Counted from the stretch's first letter, positions 23,894 through 35,835 are shown. The stretch is 64,000 nucleotides of DNA from Vespula vulgaris (GCF_905475345.1 NC_066588.1:7498001-7562000), one strand, 5' to 3'. The notes: a model not told the origin generated them from the sequence alone. Numbers and translations: made by a program.

Positions 23894-24072
23894 CTGAACA
23901 ATTTTTAGTTATTGTTAACAATCTAACCACGCCGACGTCGGCAAACTTTTCTATCGTAGGTGTATCGGGGAACGTCGATTTGAATTTTTCCCGATATGAA
24001 TCGAGGGTAGAAAAATATTTTGGATGGCGCCAACTTTAACGGGATGCTCTTTAAAAGGGGAAGAACTCTCAA

Positions 24073-24117
24073 TTCTCTCTCTTTTTCTCTTTCTCTCTCT
24101 CTTCCTCTTTCTCTTCC

Positions 24118-24149
<32 letters not shown>

Positions 24150-24156
24150 TTCTCTC
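24073..24156. repeat. CT-rich tract with a 13-base C run
   Basis: CT/TTTC at 24073-24115, C13 at 24116-24128, then perfect CT. It ends directly in CAG|GTAGAT (GT at 24159). Confidence 0.93.
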
Positions 24157-24160
24157 AGGT

Positions 24161-24647
24161 AGATATTCAGGAATTTTCTAAGGCACATCATCGATTTTCT
24201 AAAATCCTTGCGTCTGGATGTGTTCCAAGCGAGATAGAGATAGAGATGGATAGATAGAAAGAGAGAAAGAGAGAAGTCCTCTCAGATGGGTATGTCGTCT
24301 TAGGGACGATCGACGAGGGTAAAAGCGATGTAAATATCTCGTTGAATTCGAAGCGTCTCGGTTAAGAGCACCGATGATTTCCGAACGATGAATAAATCGG
24401 TAATCGAGTTATCGGAGATTCGAAAGCGAGGCGGCCTCGAACTGAGAAAAGAAATTCGAAATCCATTTGATGGGCGATCGAAGTGTGCCCTTTATGGGTA
24501 CTCCACGTGTCTCGGGAAAGCCGTGCCGATGAGAGAAAGAGCGAGAAAGATAGTACTGGAACACTCTCTCTAGGAGGCGATAATGTTGCAAATTTATATT
24601 CCGAAGGCGATCGAGTAAAGCTGCTGAATGTGCACTCTTGGCCGCGG

Positions 24648-24650
<3 letters not shown>
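24161..24650. other. Unique intronic sequence
   Basis: Short GA words at 24232-24275; otherwise non-repetitive and unrecognised. Confidence 0.45.
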
Positions 24651-24652
<2 letters not shown>

Positions 24653-24698
<46 letters not shown>

Positions 24699-25360
24699 AT
24701 CTCTGTCTCTCTCTTTTTCCGAAGATGCTCCACCCACAACTCCCAAACCGCTTCTTCCTCGTCTTCTTCGTTTCTCAACTTACCCCTCTCCCCCTCTCGC
24801 TATCAGTAACCCGCACGTTCATCGTATCTTCTCTGAACGCGGCGCAATTCGGCCATGCTCGACCATCTCTCCCGTCAATCAGCAAATCGACAGCCAATTT
24901 TTCACACAACTTTTCGCTGTTCGACAAACTTTTTCCTTCGACGTCAAAACGTAAAAAGTTGCGTGCGCATTCACCAACGGTACGCGAACTCCCTAGCGTC
25001 TCTCTCTCTCTCTCTTTCTTTCTCTCTCTCCTCTCTCTCCATTTGTCTGTCTCTCTCTTCCACCCTATCTTTTTCTCCCTTTCTGTGTAATCCCTCTCCT
25101 ATAATGTCCTCCGTGCCTTTTATCCGAATTCAAACAAAAATTCTTTCCTTCTCCTACTCTTCCTTCGAATATTTAATATTCCTCCGGGGATTTTTAAAAT
25201 GCACGCTACATTGTCGTGCCGAACGAATGGCGGAAAATATTTTTCGTCGTTTTCGGGTGCAACGTGTAGAGGGAAGAGAATGAGAGAGAAAGAGAACGAG
25301 AGAGATGGTAAGAGAGAGAGGGAGGGAGAGTGAGAGAGAGTGAGAGAGAGAGAGAGAGAT
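24653..25360. repeat. CT tracts then GA tract
   Basis: CT at 24653-24715, CT/TTTC at 25001-25082, and GA with GTGA words at 25278-25360, with unique DNA between. Confidence 0.92.
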
Positions 25361-25577
25361 AGCAGCAGCTCACCGACGAGAGGGCCGGGATTTAATGAAA
25401 GCACTTCGCTCGCGTTACCAGAACGCTCGGCAGAGTTCGAGACCAAACGAAATATTCGGTTTAATTATGGGTGTGCTATCTCCGACCGCGTGTAATTCGG
25501 ATCTGGAAAATATTGATCCGTAAGTATAGTCAACGTGGCTTCTAGGGGAGACCTTATAACGATGCCTGTTCGTTTCT

Positions 25578-25668
25578 TTCTCTCTCTCCCTCTCTCTCTC
25601 TCTCTATCTCTCTATCTCACTATCTCTCTATCTCTCTTTTTTTCTCTTTCTCTCTTTCCCTCCTATCG
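25578..25668. repeat. CT/CTAT-rich tract
   Basis: CT with regular CTATCTCT units between 25600 and 25640. Confidence 0.93.
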
Positions 25669-25801
25669 GTGTCGACGTGCCGAAGAAGAGGAAGCAACCT
25701 TTCGAAAAATTATTCGGTTAATTGCGGCCTGGATGAAAACGCGTTCCGATTCCAACGAGAAATTCGATAGAACTTTCGCCTATAAATCGCTATCGTAGGG
25801 A

Positions 25802-25827
25802 GTAATTAATAACGATGGATTAATTAC
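25802..25827. promoter_or_regulatory. Perfect 9-bp inverted repeat of homeodomain cores
   Basis: GTAATTAAT (25802-25810) and ATTAATTAC (25819-25827) are exact reverse complements separated by 8 bases. It could be a homeodomain dimer site or an RNA hairpin. Confidence 0.3.
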
Positions 25828-25831
25828 AGCT

Positions 25832-25912
25832 TTTCTCTCTCACTCTCTCTCTCTCTCTTTCTCTCTTTCTCTCTTTCTCTCTTTCTCTCTCTTTCTCTCC
25901 CTCTCTCATACT
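25832..25912. repeat. CT/TTTC tract
   Basis: CT with regularly spaced TTTC interruptions. Confidence 0.93.
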
Positions 25913-26171
25913 CTGGAATGTTTCGGTAAGGGTACAAGAAGGTATGGGAAAGGGATGAAAGGGATATCTTTTTATCACGAAGGTTTGCTCGCTGGGATAT
26001 TAACATAATGAGCAATTAATCACACGAGTTACTACGTGTTCCAGTTTTCTCCAAAGGGGGGAACGTATAACGTAGAGAAGAGAAAGATAGATAGAGACAG
26101 ACAGAAAACTCGTACGAAGAGGGTAACAAGCTGATGGAACAAAGAGAATGCTACCATTAGATCGACGCAAT

Positions 26172-26172
26172 G

Positions 26173-26206
<34 letters not shown>

Positions 26207-26222
26207 TTCTTTTTCTCTGTCT
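26172..26222. repeat. (CT)n tract
   Basis: Perfect CT core at 26173-26196. Confidence 0.93.
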
Positions 26223-27370
26223 ATAGTGTTGTCCCTCGTGGCACTTAATGCTCACAAAGGGTAACTGGTAAAAAGTTTCGTAATAGCCTCGGTCCATTCT
26301 TTCACAGACGACGCCCTATTTATATTTGCCTATGATAACGTTCCGCTTCTAAGCTTTCTCCCAAATGACCGTTCGTCCAACCCGTCCGCTCGTATCTTCC
26401 TTCGAGATATTACACGAACGACCTGCATCTCTTCGTCCGAAGATTCTTTGCCTTTTAATGGGGTAGCATCATAAAAAAAAAAAAAAATAGAGGAACAGAA
26501 ACAAAGAGGAAAAAAAGAGAATACTATCTGCATGGTCTATACGCTATCGGATTTTTCATACTCTTCAGTGTATAATACTGCGTTTTCACTAACAACGGAA
26601 AGTTTTTCTTCCCTTCATTACCTTTTCCTCCCCTCTTTTTCTCTCTCTTTCTCTTTCTCTTTTTAAATTCATATAATTCTGCATTTTTGCCTAACAACGA
26701 ACTGTACTTTTTTTTAAAAACTACCCGCTTCACGTTCATTTTAAGCCGATCTTAAATATAAGAATTCATATGATTAGATTTCAAAATACCCATCGTAATG
26801 TTTCTCTAGGAAATAAAAATCGTTCAACGCGGACAATTAAAGCGACCCTTCTCTCCATTCGCATCGCACGTTTTCACAAGGAGATTCGTATTTTCCCTCT
26901 TTTGGAACTCGATTTCCCGGTTTCTATCTGTCCCTTTCTCTCTTTCTCGTCTCTTCTCCTCTTCCATTCGTCGTGCTGCTTAAAGCAGCCTTTGGCATTC
27001 TCAAGCAAAAAGAACCTCTTTCCAATGTCTATCTCTGTCTCTCTCTTTCACTCTTTCCCTCTCTCTCGCTCCTTCCTCAACGTCGATGCATCCACACGAC
27101 ATCCCGCTAAGCGGTGCCCGCAAAAGCTGCCGACGGTGGTTTCCACGAGTTTTTAGCTTGCCTAGATCGATAGGAACGCCCGAACCAATGTCGAAGGGGC
27201 GCTCGGTGAAATGGCGAGAAAGAGAGAGAAGGGACGAGTAGAAGGAAAGAAAAAGAGAGTTGAAAAAAGGGTGGGAAAGAGGGGGATGAGGGTGAATGGG
27301 TTGAGAAGTGGTGGACGCCACTTTGTGCTGCATCGACATGAATTTGTATCCCTCCGGAGATGGCCGGCCA
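26223..27370. other. Unique intronic sequence with poly-A and T/C-rich patches
   Basis: A 14-base A run at 26473-26486 and pyrimidine-rich patches at 26605-26665 and 26930-27070. No gene is recognised. Confidence 0.45.
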
Positions 27371-27379
27371 TCGTCCACA

Positions 27380-27497
27380 TTTCTCTCTCTCACTTTCTGT
27401 CTCACTTTCTACCCTCTCTCTTTCTATCGCTCTCTTTTTCGACCTGCATCACTCACGGATACGATCGACTTTTTCTCTTTCTCTCTTTCTCTCTCCT

Positions 27498-27548
<51 letters not shown>

Positions 27549-27562
27549 CTCTCGGTCTCTCG
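27380..27562. repeat. CT-rich tracts
   Basis: Degenerate CT at 27380-27440 and long CT at 27470-27545 with a perfect core of about 40 bases, ending in CGGTCTCTCGG. Confidence 0.94.
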
Positions 27563-28410
27563 AAAAAGCACACCGTTTCTGCGCAAACTAGCCGTCAACC
27601 AAAAATACGTCACGTCCAACCGATCCCAAGAGCGAGCAGGCAAGCGGAATATCAAACTCGATCTTTTCGAATCAGACCTGCCACGTCGAAGCGGCTTTCT
27701 TTGACTCGCTCGTGCACGAGCGAATATCTATCGTAGCTCGTTGCATCGTGCTACGCATTAATGCGTCCATCGTTAGTTTCGAAGAAATAACGCGCGTCAC
27801 GCGAACCTAACCGAATCGATAAACATGACTCAACGAGCCCTCTCGTAACGGAGTATCGGGGATAGTTTTAAAGGAAAGAAAACAGGGGAAAAAAGAATGA
27901 CGAGACTATTCGTTCTTCGGAAAAAAAAAGAAAAAACAATGAAGGAAGCTCATTTTTCCGTGACATCGAAATTCGAAGTGAGACATCATCGATTTTTAGA
28001 AATATCGAGACGACATTCGGTGACGAAGCTACGATGGCCTTCTATATATTCCCCTTTTCGAAAGCTCGTGCAACAGAGTCGTCATTTTTATTACCCCTGA
28101 AGTAAAAGTTAGTCTGTCATTTTTTGTCGAGACTTTTTTCATATTGACCTCTTCGAAGAACGAAGAAAGAGAAGATGGAAGAAAGAAGAGAAAGAAAGAA
28201 AGAGGATAGCAAAGACGATGTGCACTGCTTCTCCAGCGAGGACCGTAATCTCGATCCTCTTCTCGATAATCGTAAAAAAAGCATTTCCTCTTGTTCTTTT
28301 CTCTCACCGTTCTCGTCTCACTCCATCTCTCCATATCCTTCGTTCTTCTTTTCCACGAGAACGGGATCTCGTTCGATAGGAAAGCTAGACTCGATTGAGA
28401 ATAAGGAAAG
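27563..28410. other. Unique intronic sequence
   Basis: Contains an A-rich patch at 27920-27937 and purine patches at 28157-28205. No gene is recognised. Confidence 0.45.
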
Positions 28411-28414
28411 ACAG

Positions 28415-28556
28415 AAGAGGAGGGGAAGGAGAAGGAGGAGGAGGAGAAAGGAAGGAGGGAGGAAAAGTAGGAGGAGAAGGAGGAGGAGAATGAGTAGATG
28501 GAAGTGGAGATGAAGAAGAAGAAGAAGAAGAAGCAGAAGAAGAAGAAGGAGAAGGG
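28415..28556. repeat. GGA/GAA purine tract, about 140 bp
   Basis: GGAGGAGGAG-type sequence at 28418-28500 then GAA units at 28512-28552. It is almost purely purine on +; the false frames are Arg/Lys-rich or poly-Leu/poly-Ser. Confidence 0.94.
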
Positions 28557-28987
28557 AGATGCTTCCTACTCGAAGAAGCTGGTCGATACTCAACGCCGCT
28601 CAGACCACGGGCAAACATTTGCCATGTAATCGCCGCCCGATCCGAGGACCAATGATCCGAGATAAGATTAATTTTTCGTACATCCTAACGTCCTCGTCGT
28701 TCCATCAATGTCATCTCGCATTAAGCAACGTAACGTTCTCAATCTTCTCGAGTCGGTCCTCCCATCGACGTCGTCGCGACGAATCGACAAGTATTATTCA
28801 CGAGAAATCTAGTGAATTTCCCCTAGTAAGAGTTCAGTCGGGCTATCGTATCGAGTGTTAGCTAATAAACGAGCGAACATTCGGAGATCCAATTAGGAAA
28901 TTTGGACAAAAGGATATATTACTACGAAACGATATAATCTTTAATCGTTGGATTATTATTCGAACCTCTGAATATTTTTCATCCTCA

Positions 28988-28990
<3 letters not shown>
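28557..28990. other. Unique intronic sequence
   Basis: A 100-codon + frame (28559-28861) of balanced composition has no recognisable family. Confidence 0.45.
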
Positions 28991-28991
<1 letters not shown>

Positions 28992-29031
<40 letters not shown>

Positions 29032-29036
29032 TTATC
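28992..29036. repeat. (CT)n tract
   Basis: Perfect CT core of about 32 bases. Confidence 0.94.
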
Positions 29037-29378
29037 TTTATCTTTTACAAATCTCGCTTTGTATAGAAAATAAACGAATCATACGAATGTTCTTGGAATC
29101 GGGAAGAAAAAAATAGACTACAACGAATTCAGAAAATAATAGAAAGTAAAAGACAGAAAAAATCCTTAACCATCGAACGTAATGTCTACTTCTCTCTCAT
29201 CTGTATTTCTCTCCTGTTTCGAATATCTCAGTCGATCATAATCGCAAGATCCACTTTAGTTTTGCTGAAAAGCGGTAGATCCGAGGCTCGTTGGCGTCGG
29301 CTTTCCTCCGGAACTTTCTCTATTACACCGCGACGTAAATATGTACCCCGTTTAACCGCTCGGTCGTTTCGACTAAAG

Positions 29379-29381
<3 letters not shown>

Positions 29382-29436
<55 letters not shown>

Positions 29437-29480
29437 CTCTCTCTTTCTCTTCTCTCTCTCTCTCTCTCTCTCTTTCTCAA
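29382..29480. repeat. (CT)n tract, about 95 bp
   Basis: Perfect CT of about 45 bases followed by TTTC/TTCT-interrupted CT. Confidence 0.95.
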
Positions 29481-29876
29481 GAGCGTCAAAGCGTTCTATC
29501 GGTTTGTCACCCTCGCCTCGCGCGTCACGCCGCTAAAGGACTCGAGATCGCGCTAGCTGCAAATAGTCAGCGCTCTCAGGAGAATGTGTATACGAGAAGG
29601 TGAAGAGGAAGAGAACTCAACTATAAGTTAGAGGGGGGAAAGAGAGAGAGAGAGAGAAGAGCACGGATATTGTGGTGCGATAGCGCTTTACCACTACCCG
29701 AGAGTACCGGCTATGCCGTTAGATACGTCGTATCCATAATGCGACGAGCTTAGCGCGCGCGTGTTAGGATCGTGCCGGTACAACCGGGCAGATTGAGGCT
29801 TAGAGCGACGGCAAACAGCATCAATTTGGCATCGCGCCACCACGCACGCTGATGGATACACGATAGCTGTGTATAC

Positions 29877-29878
<2 letters not shown>
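29481..29878. other. CpG-rich unique island
   Basis: Non-repetitive apart from a small GA tract at 29639-29658. Rich in CpG (TAGCGCGCGCGTG at 29751-29763). No gene is recognised. Confidence 0.4.
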
Positions 29879-29921
<43 letters not shown>

Positions 29922-29940
29922 TCTCTCTCTCTCTTGCTTT
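29879..29940. repeat. (CT)n tract ending at a TAG|GTACAC junction
   Basis: Perfect CT core of about 38 bases and further CT, then TTGCTTTCTCGTAG|GTAC (GT at 29948). Confidence 0.93.
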
Positions 29941-30098
29941 CTCGTAGGTACACATATAGAGCCACGCGAACGCGCAAATGCCGTCGATCGTCGGCAAGGT
30001 GGGGAATCATGCTCTACCTAGAGACCATTTAATTAAGCTGATTCAATGTACATCAGACAACCGTTCACAAGGATAGAAAGGAGTAAAAGCAGATCTCC

Positions 30099-30243
30099 AA
30101 GAGAGAAAGAGAAAGAGAGAGAGAGAGAGGCAAGAAGAAAGAGAGACAGACGGAGAGAAACAGAGACAGGGAAGGAGAGAGAGACAGATAAAGACAAAGA
30201 GAGATAGAGACAAAGCATAGAGAGAGAGAGAGAGAGAGAGAGA
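30099..30243. repeat. GA-rich tract, about 145 bp
   Basis: GA with GACA and GAAA variants and a perfect core at 30219-30243. Confidence 0.94.
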
Positions 30244-30668
30244 AACAAGGTTTACTTGAAACCAAGACTCCGAACAATCTACGAATATATTTTTCAGAGG
30301 AATTTTTCGATTTAACTGTGTTAGTAACGTCATGATCGTGATTAAAATTATCGACGAGTAGAGGCGGTGGTCGATCGGCTGGTAGAAAGAGGCAAGCCCC
30401 CTACTCTTTCCCAAAAGTCCGATGGACAAATCGGACGCGAGACGTATCTACGTTCGTCTAGGGACGATGCATCATGCATCGCGTCGCTGCAGGTACGCCG
30501 CTGCCATACCATACGCGACGCTCCTATGCTATACGCCGGCCTTACCCCCTACTTCGAGTCCCATGCATTGCCCAATATGTCGTTCATCCCCTAAATCACG
30601 ACGATTTACAGTTGAGCCCGCGTGAGCGCCCTATCGATGCCAGCTATAGCGTTTGGTGAACGAGTACG
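30244..30668. other. Unique intronic sequence
   Basis: GC-moderate (30360-30660), three overlapping open frames without family resemblance. Confidence 0.45.
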
Positions 30669-30800
30669 TACACACATATACACAGCCATACACACACACA
30701 CACACACACATACACGTACGCAAACACACATACGTATTCTTTCTCTTTCTCTCTCTTTTTTCTATTTTTCTATCCCTCTTTCTCTTTCAACACTCACAAA
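30669..30800. repeat. (CA)n and CT tracts
   Basis: CA/CATA sequence at 30669-30735 with a perfect CA core at 30691-30709, then T/CT-rich DNA to 30788. Confidence 0.93.
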
Positions 30801-32346
30801 GCTGACGAAATAAAAACTATCGGCTAAAACTCGCTCTCTCGGTAGGACGCGTACCGACTCTACATCTTCCCTTTGTTTCGAAACTGTCGACGAGCTATGA
30901 GCTCGGAAGAGCAATAAACGAGGGTATCTTTGGAAACAACGAGCTTTTTTCGTGACGTCGACCTACCAACAGCTTGGATAAAAACTATTCTCCGTAAGAT
31001 TAAATCACGTTGATATTCCTATCTCTTTTTTTTATTCTTTCTCTCTCTCTCTCTCTCTCTCTCCCCCTTTTCTTCGATTCGAAGAGTTCGCAAAGCATTT
31101 ACCAATTTTTCGGATGACAATCTATACATAAAGCTACTCGAGAAAAATTTGTAAAAATAATTAAGAAATATCTCTCTCATTGCCACAGTAATTATCAAAA
31201 ACTTTGTTCAGTTAGATACGTCTATTTACTACCCTCTCTTAGTAGATCAATGAAGACGCTCAAGAAACGTAACCATCCGTCAGCTTTATTCCCCCCTACA
31301 AGAGAGAAGAGTTAATTGTTTTCGTATATTAGATTAGCTTTTCCAAGAGAATTTCTAATTCGTAGAAACGTATTTATGCAGGTCGTGAGGAGATTAGAGG
31401 TTTAGTAACTCTTTAGAGAGTGGGAATGGAACAGAGCTCACATCTAAATTCAAGGCATATTCGACTTTAGGGGATCGCCATTAATCATACGATCAACGTC
31501 GACTTTCCTAGTCGGACATAAATATTTGCTTTAAGCCTATCCACCCCGACTCGCAAGCGACTATATTTTAAGGGGCACTAGCCAACGAATTCGATGATAC
31601 GTTAAAACCGATTTCGTCCAGCGATTTTCTCTACTTCTATAACGAGATCGTCAATCCTTTGACAAATGTGGATACGCGAATCGTGAGGAAGGAAGAGGTG
31701 TCGCGATTTGCCAATAATAAATCAAAACGGATAAAAGAGAACAATCGATCGAAATAAAAATTCATCATCGACGGAAAGAGAAACAGAGAAACAATATTAC
31801 TGTACAAATATGTACTATAAAAATTATTGTTCGTCGTTAACTTAAATTAACTCAAATCATAAACATCCATGATTAGCAAAATGTAATTGATCGTTTCGAA
31901 TTCTTAAATGAAACTAAAACGTATTTGAAAATGTTTGAACAGTGGTCTTTTAAAGAGAAAGAGCGTTATACTCGCTAGCATATCCTGCTAGCAGAACAAC
32001 CAATTTGTCGCAAAGTGCTTCCATTATACGGTCGACAATACACTTTCGATTCTGTAGTATTGTTACGAATGTATTGGGAGGCCGATGGGCTAGCCTACGG
32101 TTCGCGATATAACAGATGCACACATCAGCTACGATCAAACGGGGCTGCGAGAACGGGGCGAGGAATTGACGCGCTTGCGTGAATCGTATCGCGACTATCG
32201 AGGAATCGCCAGTGCGCTAACAAAGAAATTAATTAGCCCGACGCGTAGATCGCTAATTGATTTGTAACCTCATTAATTAAGAGATCGATCATTGTTCGGC
32301 CGCTGTGCAACGCCTTCATTAATCTCGACGAACGTGACATTTCTCT
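30801..32346. other. Long unique intronic segment
   Basis: About 1.5 kb with only a CT tract at 31038-31063. No gene is recognised; contains the homeodomain-core cluster at 32229-32324. Confidence 0.45.
32229..32324. promoter_or_regulatory. Cluster of homeodomain cores with a SOX-like word
   Basis: TTAATTAG (32229-32236), CTAATTGA (32253-32260), CATTAATTAAG (32271-32281) and CATTAATC (32317-32324), plus CATTGTT at 32290-32296, within 96 bases of otherwise non-repetitive sequence. This suggests an intronic enhancer; binding is inferred. Confidence 0.3.
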
Positions 32347-32350
32347 GACA

Positions 32351-32431
32351 ATGAAAATAAAATAAAATAAAATAAAATAAAATAAAATGAAATAAAATGA
32401 AATAAAATAAAATAAAATAAAATAAAAATAA
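32351..32431. repeat. (TAAAA)n pentanucleotide array
   Basis: About 15 units with two TGAAA variants. On the sense strand it contains at least ten overlapping AATAAA hexamers, the canonical poly(A) signal. Confidence 0.95.
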
Positions 32432-32747
32432 ATGGAAGGAAAAGAATAATAGTAACAAAAAAAAAAAGAGGGGAACGGACAATTCCAATTTTGTAAAAGA
32501 TCCGTGATAATAATCCGTTTTGTTCGTATTGTATCCATCGGACGTCGCGTATAATCACTCGTAATAAAATATTTTTCCGGGCCATCGTTATGCCTTCCCG
32601 AAAGGATAACGATTTTAATGCTCGTGCAAGAAAGAGAGAAGGAAAGAGAGAGAGAAAAAGAATGAGTGGGGCAGAGGAGGAAGAAGTTGCACAGTGAAAA
32701 GTGCACTCAGGCCACAATCGCTAATGACTTTTCTTTCCAACTACGTC

Positions 32748-32905
32748 CGCGACTTTTTTTTTCCTTTCCCTCTTTCATTCCCCCTATCCCTCGTCGCTTC
32801 ATTCTTTCTCCTGTTTTTTTCTTCCCTTTCTTTCCTTCTTCCTTTTTTCTTAGTCTTCTTCCTCCTCTTTTTTTCTTCTTTCCTTTATTTTTTTTTTTTC
32901 TTTAG
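32748..32905. repeat. T/C-rich tract
   Basis: Degenerate TTTC/TTCC sequence with T runs; false frames are Phe/Leu-rich. Confidence 0.9.
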
Positions 32906-33189
32906 ATCAACGAAGCATCGAAGAAAGAGCACCGTAGCGCGATACCGCCTCGTTGTTACGGAACACTCGAATCGTTGCTTTCTCCGATAACGTTTCAATA
33001 CCGATCTATTCCCACGAGCAACGGCAATATTCGAGGCGAGAATCGTATAGGAAATCGCTCGCGGTAGAAACAATCGAGGAAGAGTTCCGGCGGGAGTCAA
33101 TCTGGTTAAAATCCCAATAGAGTGCGGATCAACTGTTTATTACCGATCGACCGATCGAGAAAATAAAACGAAGTGAAGGAAAAAAAAGT

Positions 33190-33440
33190 AAGAGAGAGAG
33201 AGAGAGAGAGAAAGAGAAAGAAAAAAAGAAAGAGAGAGAGAGTAAGATGGACACAATGTGGTAAGGTGAGACGAGGTGAAGTGAAATTCTCTTGCTACGT
33301 AGATAGGATTTAGAAAGAGTAAGCGATAGAAGACAAGGACCGACAACGGTAGCTCTGCCGCGAAACGAAGTGGGGAGAATAAGACGCTCGTATAAAAGAG
33401 GGTAGCACCCACCACCACCACTACCACCACTACTACAACT
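33190..33440. repeat. GA tract and small CCA tract
   Basis: GA/GAAA at 33190-33245 and CCA/CTA trinucleotides at 33408-33438, with unique DNA between. Confidence 0.9.
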
Positions 33441-34190
33441 ATCAACGGAGGTAGGAGAGATCACCGGTGAATACAAATGTACGAATTAACCGCTGATTGG
33501 CCGCAACTCGATCAACTTCGTGTGATTGCTTAGTTAGAGTTTAAATCAAACTCGTATCGGCTTGATTTCCTCGATTCTCCAAGTGGAATTCGCCGTTCTC
33601 CTTTCTTTTTCTTTTTGTCGGAGCAATCCTTGACTCCAGCGACCCCAACACTTCGCTCGACTAGAAGAGAACTCCGAGACGATAGAGCAGACGACTGAAG
33701 AGAGTGGAAAGAGAGAAGGCCGGTCCTTGTTAGGGTATCTCCGAAGGTGTTTTCACGCGGACAAATGCTTTTCACGGTTTCCTGACTTTCCTCGACTCGC
33801 CATCGGCACTCACGAAAATTCTGACCGGTCTTTCCTAAGGGTATGATTTAACGAGTACTCAGGTGGAACGTGTGCAACCGAGTATTCTCAAATTTTCGAC
33901 CTTAGAATTTTCCTTGTGCCAACTATCACGTTTAAACGCTTCTCTTTCTCTCTCTCTCTTTCTCTCTTTTTTTGAAACATACTTTTCTATTGAAACGGTA
34001 CAACCCAAAAAACCATTATACAAAATTTACGAATAAAAAAAAGAAACAAACTGTAAAGGGTCGAGCGTTTTATATCAAATTCATTTCATAACAACGAACG
34101 ACATTTTCATCGAAGCTAACGCTATCGATGTGACAACGAATCGTAAATAAAACAAACGTAGATCCTAAAAGACAACATCGAGCGAAAAAA
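33441..34190. other. Unique intronic sequence
   Basis: Short CT at 33940-33970; otherwise unique and unrecognised. Confidence 0.45.
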
Positions 34191-34395
34191 AAAAAGATAA
34201 AAAAAATAAAAACAGACAGAAACAAAAAAAAAGTTCAACCCTCCATTCTCGCACGAAACGTCAGCGAGTTGTTATCATCTACCGATATCACGGAGCGTAT
34301 AAATTCTCCTATTAAATCGCACACGGTTCTGGGATATTTCGAGTTAAAAGAAAAAAAAAAAAAAACAAGAAAAAAGAAAAAAGAAAAAAAAGGCA
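34186..34395. repeat. A-rich tracts
   Basis: A runs with single G/T interruptions at 34186-34231 and 34348-34391. Confidence 0.9.
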
Positions 34396-34822
34396 TGAAA
34401 TTTTGTCGGAAGATGGAAAAAGTTTCGTCGGTAGATTCGATAAAGGTAAATCGAAAGAAACGTTCTCCGAGCATTCCACCATCGGAGACGACGACGTGTA
34501 TTTAAAGTGCATACCGAGGCCCGGCCAAGCTAGCAAGATCCTATCGTGACCGAGCCAATAACGGGCAGGGCGTTGCGTGGCGTTCATCGATTACGCCATG
34601 AAATCGTCCGTCGACCAATCGGAGGAGATCGTTGAAAGGGCGATTCACGGTCGGCTCGAGTCGGCCGGGATGTGACCCATATTTCCGATCCGCGAAATCC
34701 TAAGCCAGGGTTCTCAGAGGTTTATGAGCACCATATGTGTTCCGCCACACCTTGCCAACCACCTTACCACAACTCCCACTTCTCTTGCTACATTCTACAT
34801 CGGCCTGTTCATGGTCATCCTT
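34396..34822. other. GC-moderate unique sequence
   Basis: Non-repetitive, CpG-containing (34510-34680). No gene is recognised. Confidence 0.4.
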
Positions 34823-34853
34823 GTCTTCGTCGTCGTCCTCGTCGTCGTCCTCG

Positions 34854-34887
<34 letters not shown>

Positions 34888-34892
34888 CATCG
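34823..34892. repeat. (GTC)n-(GTT)n compound trinucleotide
   Basis: GTC units at 34826-34852 switch to GTT units at 34852-34888. Confidence 0.95.
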
Positions 34893-35088
34893 TTGATTAC
34901 GAAACCAAGCGATCGACCGAACGTAGATTCAATTGTGTTCACGCCGCTAGATTTTCACTACCCTCCAAATTAATAGAGGTCTTGGTCGAGGCCGTTGGTC
35001 ATTGCTCTAGCATCTAACAGAGGAGGGTAGATCCCTATTCTCCTCAGAGACTTCGTGTATCTTGCTATCATCCTATCTTTTTATCACT

Positions 35089-35156
35089 AGAAAAAGAGAA
35101 AGAGAGAAAAGGAGAGAAAGAGAGGGGGAGAGATAAAGAGAAAGAGAAAAAGAAGG
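35089..35156. repeat. GA tract
   Basis: GAGAAA/GA with GGGG interruption. Confidence 0.92.
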
Positions 35157-35399
35157 AATGCAAGGAACATTCGACCAGAGCCTGAATTTCGCTGTCTACC
35201 AGCCATTGTAAATCAACGATTGTCCCGGGAAATTAAGGAAAGGCTTGATCTACGATCGACTTTTCTACGTTTTCCTCTCTGGCATTATCGATAGAACCGT
35301 TCGATAGTTCTTAAAGCACGTTCTTCCTTCTTTTCTATCTATATACCCATCGTTTTCTATACTTTCCTCTTCTCTCCCTTTCTGTACTTTTACATAGCT

Positions 35400-35409
35400 A
35401 CATATATAC

Positions 35410-35458
<49 letters not shown>

Positions 35459-35465
35459 TATATAA
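35400..35465. repeat. (AT)n microsatellite
   Basis: ACATATATACATA lead, perfect AT at about 35417-35450, then CACACACATATATA. Confidence 0.95.
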
Positions 35466-35835
35466 GATAAGATCGTGACACGTGGCTCGAATCGCTGTCC
35501 ACTCGCATTCGTCCTTCTCTACCGGAAGCAATCCGTCCTTTAGAGTGGCACGTAGTGAAAGATCGAGCCGTTTACCGGACAAGTAAGCCAAAGAAAAAGC
35601 GACTAATTCCAAGCGAAACATTTTCGAGTTTTTCGATAGGGAACACTCAAGCTGCTCTTTAATATTTAAATCTTTTACCCAATGATTCGCAGATTTACCC
35701 TTGTAGAAATAATTCGACGTTATTGCGGTATTAAGGAGTCGGTCACGAAACAATAATAATTGGTCAATGATTTTTCTTTCCTTTCAATTTTTTCGTTCCT
35801 TTTTTATATCGAATTAGTTTTTAATATCAACACTT
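35466..35835. other. Unique sequence with a longish - strand frame
   Basis: An open frame on - from 35753 covers about 97 non-repetitive codons before running into the AT repeat. Its composition is balanced but I recognise no family and see no splice support. Confidence 0.3.

Noticed and set aside
35466..35753. - strand frame with about 97 non-repeat codons
   Set aside because: Composition looks protein-like, but there is no recognisable motif or splice context and a frame of this length is expected by chance in 128 kb of strand.
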